NCBI GenBank assembly: GCA_946885665.1
Contig: CAMPGT010000146.1
Location: 1-9,964, forward strand
Origin: an uncultured Chitinophagaceae bacterium
Lineage (GTDB): Bacteria > Bacteroidota > Bacteroidia > Chitinophagales > Chitinophagaceae
Length of the DNA stretch: 9,964 nucleotides
Reading direction: 5' to 3'
The translations under genes and the position numbers were made by a program. A model generated the notes under the pieces. It saw only the letters and a list, made by a program, of their open reading frames with translations. It did not search any database and was not told the DNA's origin. Shown here one piece after another: positions 1 to 6,591 of this stretch (position 1 is the stretch's first letter; each line of letters starts with the position of its first letter).

Positions 1-43
1 CCCCCGGTCCCTCCTTCGTCGGGACCACCCCCGCCAGCGGGGG
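1..43 (-). repeat. REP-like two-hairpin element, copy A
   Basis: Read on the minus strand, this unit has a first hairpin CCCCCGC-TG-GCGGGGG (28-43), a TGG junction, then a second hairpin made by GGTCCC (6-11) and GGGACC (21-26), and ends in GGGGG (1-5). The architecture matches copy C, which lies in the opposite orientation. The element may continue beyond the window edge. It resembles REP/BIME intergenic palindromes; the family assignment is inference, the hairpins are seen directly. Confidence 0.7.
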
Positions 44-64
44 ATAGTAGCACGACCTCAGTTT

Positions 65-80
65 CCTCCGCCAGCGGGGG
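65..80 (-). repeat. REP-like element, copy B (first hairpin only)
   Basis: CCTCCGCCAGCGGGGG repeats the first hairpin of copy A with one C-to-T change in the stem, and is again followed by ATA on the plus strand. No second hairpin is seen beside it, so it is a partial or degenerate copy. Confidence 0.6.
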
Positions 81-100
81 ATACTTGGATGACATCATTT

Positions 101-135
101 CCCCCGCTGGCGGGGGTGGCGCGCAGCGCCGGGGG
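101..135 (+). repeat. REP-like two-hairpin element, copy C
   Basis: CCCCCGCTGGCGGGGG (101-116) is the exact reverse complement of the first hairpin of copy A. It is followed by TGG, a second hairpin GGCGC-GCA-GCGCC (118-130) and GGGGG (131-135). The second hairpin differs completely in sequence from that of copy A but keeps its pairing. It lies 23 bp beyond the leuB stop codon, so its folded RNA could protect or end the leu transcript. There is no U-run after the stem in the leu direction, so I do not call it an intrinsic terminator. Confidence 0.7.
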
Positions 136-157
136 TGGACAATCGGCAAATTGCGTA

Positions 158-1273
158 TCAGATTATCGTACTCTTACTCAGCGACATATTCAACATGTTC
201 ACATCCGAAGGGATCCTGTTTTCAATAATATCCCTCACCAGGTCGCCGATGGTTGATGTACTGTAACTGTTTACCGGATCAATATCCCTGCTCACAAATC
301 CGTGCGCCAATGTCCACTCCACTGCCGATCTTACCAATGCTGCCTCTTCCTTCATATTAAAATGATCCAGCAACATCGCCGCCGATAATATCGAACCCAG
401 CGGGTTCGCAATATCCTTTCCGGCAGCCTGCGGGTATGATCCATGTATCGGCTCGAACAATGCCGAATGATTACCGACAGATGCCGATGGCAACAACCCC
501 AGCGAACCACTGATAACACTTGCCTCGTCACTGATAATATCTCCAAACATGTTTTCCGTGAGCACCACATCAAACTGCCGCGGGTTGATGATCAACTGCA
601 TCGCCGCATTGTCAACAAACATGTAATCAACAGTCACATCACTGTACCGGGCGGCTATATCCTGCACCACCTTTCTCCATAATCTCGATGTTTCCAGCAC
701 ATTCGCCTTATCCACCAGCGTCAGCTTCCTGCTTCTGCTTTGCGCATAAGCAAAGGCGATATGCGCCACCCGTTCAATTTCCTCCCTGCTGTAGGTACAT
801 TCGTCGAGCGCCCACGTTTTTTCTTCATTCACCTCTTTCTTTCCAAAATATATTCCGCCGGTAAGCTCCCGGATAATAATAAAATTGACATCTTCCAACT
901 GCTTGTTCTTCAATGGCGACAGGTAATGCAGAGAAGGATAAGAGCTGACGGGGCGTATGTTCGCAAACAATCCCAAAGTTTTTCTCAGTTTCAGCAACCC
1001 CTGCTCCGGCCGCACTTTCGCCTCGGGATCGTTGTCGTATTTCGGGTGACCGATTGCGCCGAACAGGATCGCATCGCTTTCGAGGCACGCCCGAATGGTT
1101 TCATCAGGTAAAGGATTTCCGGTTTTATCTATCGCGTCGGCACCCATGAGGCAATAATCGTAATGAAACTGGTGACCGAACTGCTGCGCTATGGCATCTA
1201 AAATTTTTACAGACTGCTGTGTTACCTCAGGGCCAATCCCATCTCCCGGTATTACAGCGATGTTCTTCTGCAT
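158..1273 (-). CDS. leuB: 3-isopropylmalate dehydrogenase
   Basis: This cytosolic enzyme oxidises and decarboxylates (2R,3S)-3-isopropylmalate to 2-ketoisocaproate with NAD+, the third step of leucine synthesis. The 371-residue length is normal for the family. The N-terminus has the dinucleotide-fold start VIPGDGIGPEV (7-17). Substrate arginines fit Arg97 and Arg107 (RKTLGLFANIRP) and Arg135. The catalytic pair fits Tyr142 (GGIYFGKK) and Lys189 (LVDKANVL). Metal-binding aspartates fit Asp221, Asp245 and Asp249 (ENMFGDIISDE). The NAD-binding loop reads HGSYPQAAGKDIANP, with Gln282 where the Thermus and E. coli enzymes carry an Asp (HGSAPD / GGSAPD). I recall this as usual in Bacteroidota. The gene is last in the operon, 9 bp after the leuD stop. 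The ATG at 1271-1273 gives the expected family N-terminus. Confidence 0.98.
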   Translation of the reverse strand: MQKNIAVIPGDGIGPEVTQQSVKILDAIAQQFGHQFHYDYCLMGADAIDKTGNPLPDETIRACLESDAILFGAIGHPKYDNDPEAKVRPEQGLLKLRKTLGLFANIRPVSSYPSLHYLSPLKNKQLEDVNFIIIRELTGGIYFGKKEVNEEKTWALDECTYSREEIERVAHIAFAYAQSRSRKLTLVDKANVLETSRLWRKVVQDIAARYSDVTVDYMFVDNAAMQLIINPRQFDVVLTENMFGDIISDEASVISGSLGLLPSASVGNHSALFEPIHGSYPQAAGKDIANPLGSILSAAMLLDHFNMKEEAALVRSAVEWTLAHGFVSRDIDPVNSYSTSTIGDLVRDIIENRIPSDVNMLNMSLSKSTII

Positions 1274-1282
1274 GATATTTGG

Positions 1283-1870
1283 TTATTGTTGATGTGCTTC
1301 TTCATATTTCTGAATGTCACCTTTTATGCTCAACAGGAAATCGATGTCATCATAACCATTCAGCAAGCATGTTTTTTTGTATTCACTGATGTCAAAATGC
1401 TCGCTTTTTCCCGTCCTGTCGATTGTTATTGTTTGTTCTTTCAGATTGATCGTTAATGTTGATTCGCTGCCTTCACGAAATATTTCCTCCAAAAACTCAT
1501 CCGACACCTGCACCGGCAGTACCCCGTTGTTCAATGCGTTGTTCTTAAAAATATCCGCAAAAAAGCTGGACACAACCGCACGAAATCCATAATCGAGCAG
1601 CGACCATGCCGCATGTTCCCTTGAAGAGCCGCAACCAAAATTTTTACCCGCCACCAAAATATCTCCTTTAAACTGCGGCTGGTTCAGTGCGAAATCTTTT
1701 TTCGGCTGTGCTTCATCGTTATTTACATATCGCCAGTCGCGAAACAGGTTTTTTCCAAACCCTTCCTTTGTGGTCGCTTTCAAAAAGCGCGCGGGTATGA
1801 TCTGGTCCGTATCTATATTCTCAATAGCCATCGGAACGAATGTCGAAGTCAATATGGTGAATGCTTTCAT
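1283..1870 (-). CDS. leuD: 3-isopropylmalate dehydratase, small subunit
   Basis: This is the swivel-domain subunit of the LeuCD isomerase, which converts 2-isopropylmalate to 3-isopropylmalate through isopropylmaleate. At 195 residues it has the usual length for a bacterial LeuD. Visible family motifs are [13 protein letters not shown] (18-30), the segment [15 protein letters not shown] (73-87), whose GSSREHA contacts the substrate, and NNGVLPV (114-120). Its ATG (1868-1870) directly abuts the leuC TAA (1871-1873) with no gap, which suggests translational coupling and equal dosage of the two subunits. No Shine-Dalgarno sequence stands out, as is common in Bacteroidota. Confidence 0.98.
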   Translation of the reverse strand: MKAFTILTSTFVPMAIENIDTDQIIPARFLKATTKEGFGKNLFRDWRYVNNDEAQPKKDFALNQPQFKGDILVAGKNFGCGSSREHAAWSLLDYGFRAVVSSFFADIFKNNALNNGVLPVQVSDEFLEEIFREGSESTLTINLKEQTITIDRTGKSEHFDISEYKKTCLLNGYDDIDFLLSIKGDIQKYEEAHQQ

Positions 1871-3280
1871 TTATGCTTGTTTTGTCAGTTCCCGCACATC
1901 TGTTACCACCCCTGTTATCGCAGACGCCGCAGCCGTGAGCGGGCTCGCCAGCAACGTGCGCGCACCGGCGCCCTGCCTGCCTTCGAAGTTCCTGTTTGAA
2001 GTGGAGATGCAATACTCTCCTGCAGGTATCTTGTCTTCATTCATACCCAGGCAGGCGCTGCATCCTGGCTGCCTGATCCGGAAACCGGCAGCTTCAAATA
2101 TTTTATCGAGTCCTTCTTCCCTCACCTGTGCGGCCACCTGCTGTGAACCGGGTACGATCATCACGTCTACATTGTCGGACTTTTTCCTTCCTTTTATAAT
2201 CGACGCCACCAGCCGCAGATCTTCGATCCTCGAATTGGTACAACTGCCGATGAAAATATGCTGAACGGGCATGCCCAGCAACTGCCTGCCCGGTTGAAGC
2301 CCCATGTAATCGAGCGCCTTCTTAATGTTCCTTCTTTCATTTTCATCGGGAATGGAATCGGTTTCGGGTATTGAACCTTTAACCGGTATTCCCAGGCCAG
2401 GGTTGGTGCCGTAGGTGATCATCGGTTCGATGTCGCCCGCGTTGATATACATCTCCCTGTCGAATGTTGCATCCGCATCCGAATGCAACGCTTTCCATTC
2501 AGCAATCTTCCTGTCCCATTCTTCACCTTTCGGTGCGTACAATCTACCCTTGATGTAGTTGAACGTGGTTTCGTCGGGGGCAATCAATCCACCCCTCGCT
2601 CCCATTTCAATGCTCATGTTGCAAATGGTCATTCTCGCTTCCATGCTCAGGTTGCGGATGGCCGAGCCTGCATACTCCACAAAATATCCCGTTGCGCCAC
2701 TGGCGGAAATCCGGGAGATGATGTAGAGGATAATATCTTTCGATACAACACCATCGTTGAGGTTGCCCTCGATGTTGATGCGCATCTGCTTCGGTTTGCT
2801 TTGCAGCAGGCACTGGCTCGCAAATACCATTTCGACTTCGCTTGTGCCGATGCCGAAGGCAATCGACCCAAATGCGCCGTGCGTCGAAGTATGACTGTCG
2901 CCGCACACGATCGTCATGCCGGGTTGTGTAATGCCGAGTTCGGGACCGATCACGTGAACGATTCCCTGGAAGGGATGCCCGAGTCCGAAGAGTTCAATAT
3001 TGTGCCGCTTGCAGTTCTCTACCAGCTTGCTCACCTGGTTACGCGAAAGTTCATCGCGGATTGGCAGGTGCTGGTTGATGGTGGGCACGTTGTGATCGGC
3101 AGTGGCCACCACCTGCTTTGGCCTGAATAGCGGCACGCCCCGGTTCTCGATGCCTTTGAAGGCCTGGGGGCTCGTTACTTCATGAATAAAGTGTTTGTCT
3201 ATGTACAGCACCGAAGGACCATTGGGGATGGTTTTTACGATGTGCCTGTTCCATATTTTATCGAATAATGTGTTAGGCAT
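1871..3280 (-). CDS. leuC: 3-isopropylmalate dehydratase, large subunit
   Basis: This aconitase-superfamily subunit carries the [4Fe-4S] cluster of the LeuCD isomerase. At 469 residues it has the usual bacterial LeuC length. The cluster ligands fit Cys347 (IGSCTNSR, 344-351) and Cys407 plus Cys410 ([10 protein letters not shown]). Other family landmarks are VTSPQAF (35-41), ATADHNVPT (59-67), [13 protein letters not shown] (126-138) and the [10 protein letters not shown] stretch (428-437). It starts 21 bp after the leuA stop. The leader just before the ATG is A-rich on the coding strand (AAAAAAACAAAAA), a typical Bacteroidota translation-initiation context. It forms a unit with leuD, whose start abuts its stop. 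Confidence 0.98.
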   Translation of the reverse strand: MPNTLFDKIWNRHIVKTIPNGPSVLYIDKHFIHEVTSPQAFKGIENRGVPLFRPKQVVATADHNVPTINQHLPIRDELSRNQVSKLVENCKRHNIELFGLGHPFQGIVHVIGPELGITQPGMTIVCGDSHTSTHGAFGSIAFGIGTSEVEMVFASQCLLQSKPKQMRINIEGNLNDGVVSKDIILYIISRISASGATGYFVEYAGSAIRNLSMEARMTICNMSIEMGARGGLIAPDETTFNYIKGRLYAPKGEEWDRKIAEWKALHSDADATFDREMYINAGDIEPMITYGTNPGLGIPVKGSIPETDSIPDENERRNIKKALDYMGLQPGRQLLGMPVQHIFIGSCTNSRIEDLRLVASIIKGRKKSDNVDVMIVPGSQQVAAQVREEGLDKIFEAAGFRIRQPGCSACLGMNEDKIPAGEYCISTSNRNFEGRQGAGARTLLASPLTAAASAITGVVTDVRELTKQA

Positions 3281-3301
3281 TTTTTGTTTTTTTACACTGC
3301 A

Positions 3302-4462
3302 TCATACAGCTACCGACTTATAGCCCTTCGCCATTTTATGCAGATCTTCTTCTACCACTTCTTTCTTCTGATCGGCGATCTTTAGAAACTGGTCGTACAA
3401 AACGTCTATGTCGTTCCTGTCATAATTATAACCAAGCTTCGACAAGCGGTGTGCCAATGCACTGCGGCCGCTTCGTGCTGTCAGCACAATCTTCGAAAGT
3501 TCGGCGCCCACTTCTTCGGGGTTGATGATCTCGTAGTTGATGGCATCTTTGAGGAACCCGTCCTGGTGGATGCCCGAAGAATGGGAGAACGCATTGGCGC
3601 CCACAATGGCTTTGTTCGGCTGTACCGGCATCCTCATGGTATCACTCACGATCCTGCTCATGGGGTTGAGCATTTTTGTGTTGATACTGGTATAAAATCC
3701 CATGCTTTGATGTTGCCTGATGACCATCACCACCTCTTCGAGCGAAGTGTTTCCGGCTCTTTCTCCGAGGCCGTTGATAGTGCATTCGATTTGCCTGGCG
3801 CCATTCATAATGCCGGCAATGGAGTTGGCAGTTGCCAAGCCAAGGTCGTTGTGACAGTGACAGGAGATCACTGCTTTATCGATATTGGGAACGTTGTTTT
3901 TGAGATAGGCTATTTTTTCGCCGTACTGGTGCGGAAGGCAATACCCGGTTGTGTCGGGGATGTTGACCGTTGTGGCGCCGGCGGCAATTACCGCTTCAAC
4001 TACGCGCGCCAGATATTCATTATCGGCGCGGCCCGCATCTTCACCATAAAATTCTACATCGTCGGTGTAGTTGCGCGCCCACTTCACGCATTGGACGGCG
4101 CGTTGCAGTATTTCTTCGCGGGTTGAATTAAACTTTCCTTTAATGTGGAAATCGGATGTGCCGATACCGGTATGTATGCGTGGCCTTTTGGCATCTTTTA
4201 TTGCTTCGGCAGCCACCTCGATGTCTTTTTGCACCGCCCTGGTGAGGGCACAAACTGTGGCGTTCCTGATGACCCGTGAAATTTCCTGGACGGATTTGAA
4301 GTCGCCCGGGCTCGAAACAGGAAAGCCAGCTTCGAGTATGTCCACTCCCAGCTCTTCCAGCTTCAGTGCCAGTTCAAGTTTTTCGCCGGAGTTGAGTTTG
4401 CATCCGGGAACCTGTTCGCCATCACGGAGGGTAGTATCGAAGATGAAAATTTTTTCAGCCAT
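3302..4462 (-). CDS. leuA: 2-isopropylmalate synthase, short form without regulatory domain
   Basis: The enzyme condenses acetyl-CoA with 2-ketoisovalerate to 2-isopropylmalate, the committed step of leucine synthesis. A DRE-TIM barrel begins with [10 protein letters not shown] (8-17), where Arg13 and Asp14 fit the catalytic base-assisting and metal positions. The metal-binding HCHND is at 202-206 and [13 protein letters not shown] at 231-243. The linker subdomain has SGIHQDG (296-302, His299) and Tyr310 before NPEEVG, which fit the active-site His and Tyr of the Mycobacterium tuberculosis enzyme. The protein stops at 386 residues, whereas forms with the C-terminal leucine-binding dimer domain are about 500-570, so that domain is absent. 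Homocitrate synthase has a similar size, but the neighbouring leuCDB argue for LeuA. The gene heads the operon. Confidence 0.95.
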   Translation of the reverse strand: MAEKIFIFDTTLRDGEQVPGCKLNSGEKLELALKLEELGVDILEAGFPVSSPGDFKSVQEISRVIRNATVCALTRAVQKDIEVAAEAIKDAKRPRIHTGIGTSDFHIKGKFNSTREEILQRAVQCVKWARNYTDDVEFYGEDAGRADNEYLARVVEAVIAAGATTVNIPDTTGYCLPHQYGEKIAYLKNNVPNIDKAVISCHCHNDLGLATANSIAGIMNGARQIECTINGLGERAGNTSLEEVVMVIRQHQSMGFYTSINTKMLNPMSRIVSDTMRMPVQPNKAIVGANAFSHSSGIHQDGFLKDAINYEIINPEEVGAELSKIVLTARSGRSALAHRLSKLGYNYDRNDIDVLYDQFLKIADQKKEVVEEDLHKMAKGYKSVAV

Positions 4463-4616
4463 AGGTGCGTGTTTAATAGTCTGTTTTTATCGAAATCGAA
4501 AATATCTATAGTTCTTTGCCCTTCGAAATCAATTTTGTACCTATTTTACATTCCTGAAATGCTTTAAACCACCTTGAAAAGCAGTCCAGGTAAGGATTTA
4601 AAGATTCTTAACTACG
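4463..4616. promoter_or_regulatory. Divergent promoter region between leuA and the TPR-like gene
   Basis: Both flanking genes must start transcription here unless they are read from further away. For leuA, the minus strand of 4497-4504 reads TATTTTCG, one base off the Bacteroidota -7 consensus TAnnTTTG, but without a clear TTG at the right distance. For the plus strand, TTTG (4515-4518), 19 bp, then TACCTATT (4538-4545) is a weak match. The octamer TCGAAATC occurs at 4490-4497 and 4523-4530, 33 bp apart, about three helical turns, and could be an operator. The leuA leader would be only about 30 nt, too short for a leader-peptide attenuator. Confidence 0.35.
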
Positions 4617-6194
4617 ATGCCCAACAAATCTACAGATGCCCTGTTCCAGCTTGTAAAATCTCTCGAAAAGGCCGAAAAACGCAATTTTAAGTTGTACATC
4701 AACAGGAATTCCGGAGGTGAGGATCTAAAAATCGTGCAGTTATTCGACGCGTTGGATAAAATGCAGGAGTATGATGAAACCCAGCTTCTGAAGAACAAGA
4801 GCATCAGAAAACAGCAACTCTCTAATATCAAATCCCATCTTTACCGTGAAATTCTTGCGAGTCTACGGATCATCAAATATACAGATAATATTGATTTGCA
4901 GCTTCATGAGCAGATGGCGTATGCCCGTATCCTCTACAATAAGGGCCTTTACCACCAGTCTCTCCGCATCCTCGACAAAATGAAGGAAACGGCCCGCGAC
5001 AACAACCAGTATTCGTACCTCATGCAGGCGCTTTTCTTCGAAAAGAAGATAGAGGCCCTTCACATTACGCGCAGTATGCAGGACCGTGCCGACACCCTCA
5101 CGGAGGAGGCCGAGGCAACCAATCAAAAACTGGTGAGGATCAGCCGGTTATCCAACCTTTCGCTGCAACTGTATAGCTGGTACATCCGCCACGGCAATAC
5201 CCGGAACGCAGAAGATGAAGCGGCGATCAAAACGTTTTTCGAGGACCATATGCCCCGCAGCGGCACCTCGGTTCAGGGCTTTTACGAGCGCCTCTACCTG
5301 TACCAATCGTATTGCTGGTACACCTTTATCCGGCAGGACTGGCTGAAGTATTACCGGTACACCAATAAGTGGGTAGAGCTGTTTCGCAGTTATCCCGATA
5401 TGATCCCCATCGAAACGGCCCACTACATCAAGGGTATGCACAACCTCCTCAACGCGCATTTCGGGTTGAGGAACTATCCCAGGTTCAACCGAACACTGCG
5501 TGAGTTTGAGGATTTTTCGAAGTCGGAGCTGGTCGATCTCAATCCCAACAACCGTATTCAGACCTTTGTTTACCTGCACATCGCGCTCATCAATAAACAC
5601 TTCCTTGAGGGCACTTTTACCGAAGGACTAAAGCTGGTCGAATACATTAATGAAAAGCTTGATGAGTACCACCTGTATTTAGACCGCCACCGCGTGCTGG
5701 TGTTCCATTATAAGATCGCGTCCCTGTATTTTGGCAGTGGCGACTACGAGCAGGCGATCGACCACCTCAACCTGATCATCAACCGCAAGGTGGATCTGCG
5801 CACCGATTTGCAGTGCTATTCGCGGCTGCTGCACCTGATTGCGCATTATGAGCTGGGCAACTACCAGTTGGTGGAGTACCTGGCGAGATCGGTGTACCGG
5901 TTCATGGCGAAAATGGAGCACCTGAGCGGGGTAGAAGAAAAGATACTGGAGTTCCTGAGAAATTCTTTCAGGATCAGGAAATCGGAGTTGAAGGGTGCTT
6001 TCCGGACGCTGCTCGACGAGTTGAAGAAGTTGGAGAATAACCCGCTTGAAACGCGGGCGTTCAGTTATCTCGACATCGTGTCGTGGCTGGAGAGCAAGAT
6101 TTACGGCGTTCCTGTGCAGGAAGTGATCAGGAAGAAGTATTTAGAGAGGAAGGGAGCGCGGGAGACGGGAGAGCGGAAAGGCAAAGGGCAATAG
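4617..6194 (+). CDS. TPR-like helical-repeat protein of unknown function
   Basis: I do not recognise a named family. The 525-residue protein is almost wholly alpha-helical, rich in Tyr, Leu, Arg and Lys, with no signal peptide or membrane segment, so it is probably cytoplasmic. TPR-like helix pairs are visible at about 101-126 (AYARILYNKGLYHQSLRILD) and 363-389 (YKIASLYFGSGDYEQAIDHL), and similar spacing of aromatic and small residues between them suggests an alpha-solenoid scaffold for protein binding. The start ATG is preceded by an A/T-rich leader. It is divergent from leuA, but nothing in the sequence links it to leucine synthesis. The last 15 residues (511-525, basic, Gly/Arg/Lys/Glu) are encoded by purine-rich repeat DNA, and the TAG stop (6192-6194) lies within the heptamer array, so the tail is probably not part of the conserved fold. 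Confidence 0.88.
   Translation: MPNKSTDALFQLVKSLEKAEKRNFKLYINRNSGGEDLKIVQLFDALDKMQEYDETQLLKNKSIRKQQLSNIKSHLYREILASLRIIKYTDNIDLQLHEQMAYARILYNKGLYHQSLRILDKMKETARDNNQYSYLMQALFFEKKIEALHITRSMQDRADTLTEEAEATNQKLVRISRLSNLSLQLYSWYIRHGNTRNAEDEAAIKTFFEDHMPRSGTSVQGFYERLYLYQSYCWYTFIRQDWLKYYRYTNKWVELFRSYPDMIPIETAHYIKGMHNLLNAHFGLRNYPRFNRTLREFEDFSKSELVDLNPNNRIQTFVYLHIALINKHFLEGTFTEGLKLVEYINEKLDEYHLYLDRHRVLVFHYKIASLYFGSGDYEQAIDHLNLIINRKVDLRTDLQCYSRLLHLIAHYELGNYQLVEYLARSVYRFMAKMEHLSGVEEKILEFLRNSFRIRKSELKGAFRTLLDELKKLENNPLETRAFSYLDIVSWLESKIYGVPVQEVIRKKYLERKGARETGERKGKGQ
6152..6179 (+). repeat. Purine-rich GGGAG(A/C)(G)C repeat inside the 3' end of the TPR-like gene
   Basis: Three imperfect units, GGGAGCGC (6152-6159), GGGAGAC (6160-6166) and GGGAGAGC (6167-6174), followed by GGAAA, lead straight into the GGCAATA array. 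They encode part of the basic C-terminal tail. The base composition differs sharply from the upstream coding sequence, which suggests repeat DNA that has become coding. Confidence 0.6.
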
Positions 6195-6221
6195 GCAATG
6201 GGCAATAGGCAATAGGCAAAA
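6180..6221 (+). repeat. Six tandem GGCAATA-type heptamers
   Basis: Six units follow each other in perfect 7-bp register: GGCAAAG, GGCAATA, GGCAATG, GGCAATA, GGCAATA, GGCAAAA. The TPR-like gene enters the array and stops at TAG formed at the junction of units two and three. Arrays of degenerate heptamers recall the STRR heptamers described in cyanobacteria. Slippage by one unit would shift the frame of the gene end. Confidence 0.85.
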
Positions 6222-6261
6222 CATTGATGTGAGTTGTACTTTTAACTTTTAACTTAAAATC

Positions 6262-6294
6262 AAAAAGCCCTCTCATCTTTCAGAAAGGGCCTTT
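6262..6294. terminator. Probable bidirectional intrinsic terminator
   Basis: An 8-bp stem with one mismatch is formed by 6267-6274 (GCCCTCTC) and 6283-6290 (GAAAGGGC), with an 8-nt loop. On the minus strand the stem is followed by TTTTTGATTTT, a good U-rich tail; on the plus strand only by CTTTGCTT. It can serve the TPR-like gene, which ends about 70 bp before it, and transcripts arriving from the kinase gene about 300 bp away on the other strand. Confidence 0.65.
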
Positions 6295-6322
6295 GCTTAA
6301 AGGGTTTAGTCACGCCTGGGGC

Positions 6323-6350
6323 GGGTTTAGGGGTTAGGGTTCAGAGGTTA
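6323..6350 (+). repeat. Four tandem GGGGTTA-type heptamers
   Basis: GGGTTTA, GGGGTTA, GGGTTCA and GAGGTTA follow one another in exact 7-bp register. The motif looks telomere-like, but this is a bacterial intergenic repeat. It belongs to the same family as the units at 6435-6463. Confidence 0.75.
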
Positions 6351-6434
6351 GCAGGATGTAGGGAATAAGGGTCAATGGGCTCATTAATTTTTCATCTCGT
6401 AGTTCAGGGTAAGCGTTGCTTCCAAAAGGGTTTT

Positions 6435-6463
6435 GAGCTTAGGGGTTAAGAGCTCAGGGGTTA
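6435..6463 (+). repeat. Second GGGGTTA-type heptamer array
   Basis: The units are GAGCTTA (6435-6441), GGGGTTA (6442-6448), AGAGCTCA (6449-6456, one base longer) and GGGGTTA (6457-6463). Two GGGGTTA copies are exact and match one unit of the 6323-6350 array. The stretch between the two arrays (6351-6434) has no ORF or other structure that I can identify. Confidence 0.65.
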
Positions 6464-6533
6464 CAGTTCTTTTTGGTAGAACAAAGATGCACCCTCACAC
6501 ACCCTGTTTCAAACTTTTTCAGGTCCTTCCTTT

Positions 6534-6555
6534 TTAAAATAACGGTTTATTTTAA
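6534..6555. other. AT-rich perfect hairpin downstream of the kinase gene
   Basis: TTAAAATAA (6534-6542) and TTATTTTAA (6547-6555) form a perfect 9-bp stem with loop CGGT, flanked by partial CC/GG pairing on the outside. It lies about 37 bp beyond the kinase stop in the kinase direction. It lacks a following U-run on the minus strand, so its role as a terminator or 3'-end stabiliser is unproven. Confidence 0.5.
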
Positions 6556-6591
6556 GGCCGATATACATAAACCCTTATTCGCGTTTTGCCT

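Noticed and set aside
1..140. Possible CRISPR array from three similar GC-rich repeats
   Set aside because: Repeats are self-palindromic, differ in orientation, and the spacers are of unequal length (21 and 20 bp between hairpins) and too short; a REP-like element fits better.
2483..3130. 215-codon open frame on the plus strand opposite leuC
   Set aside because: It is a shadow of the leuC coding sequence; leuC is fully conserved here.
3302..4462. Homocitrate or citramalate synthase instead of LeuA
   Set aside because: The size matches homocitrate synthase, but the gene heads a tight operon with leuC, leuD and leuB, and its motifs fit 2-isopropylmalate synthase.
6323..6463. True telomeric repeats or a replicon end
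   Set aside because: The arrays are short, degenerate, internal and flanked by ordinary genes; a chromosome end is not supported.
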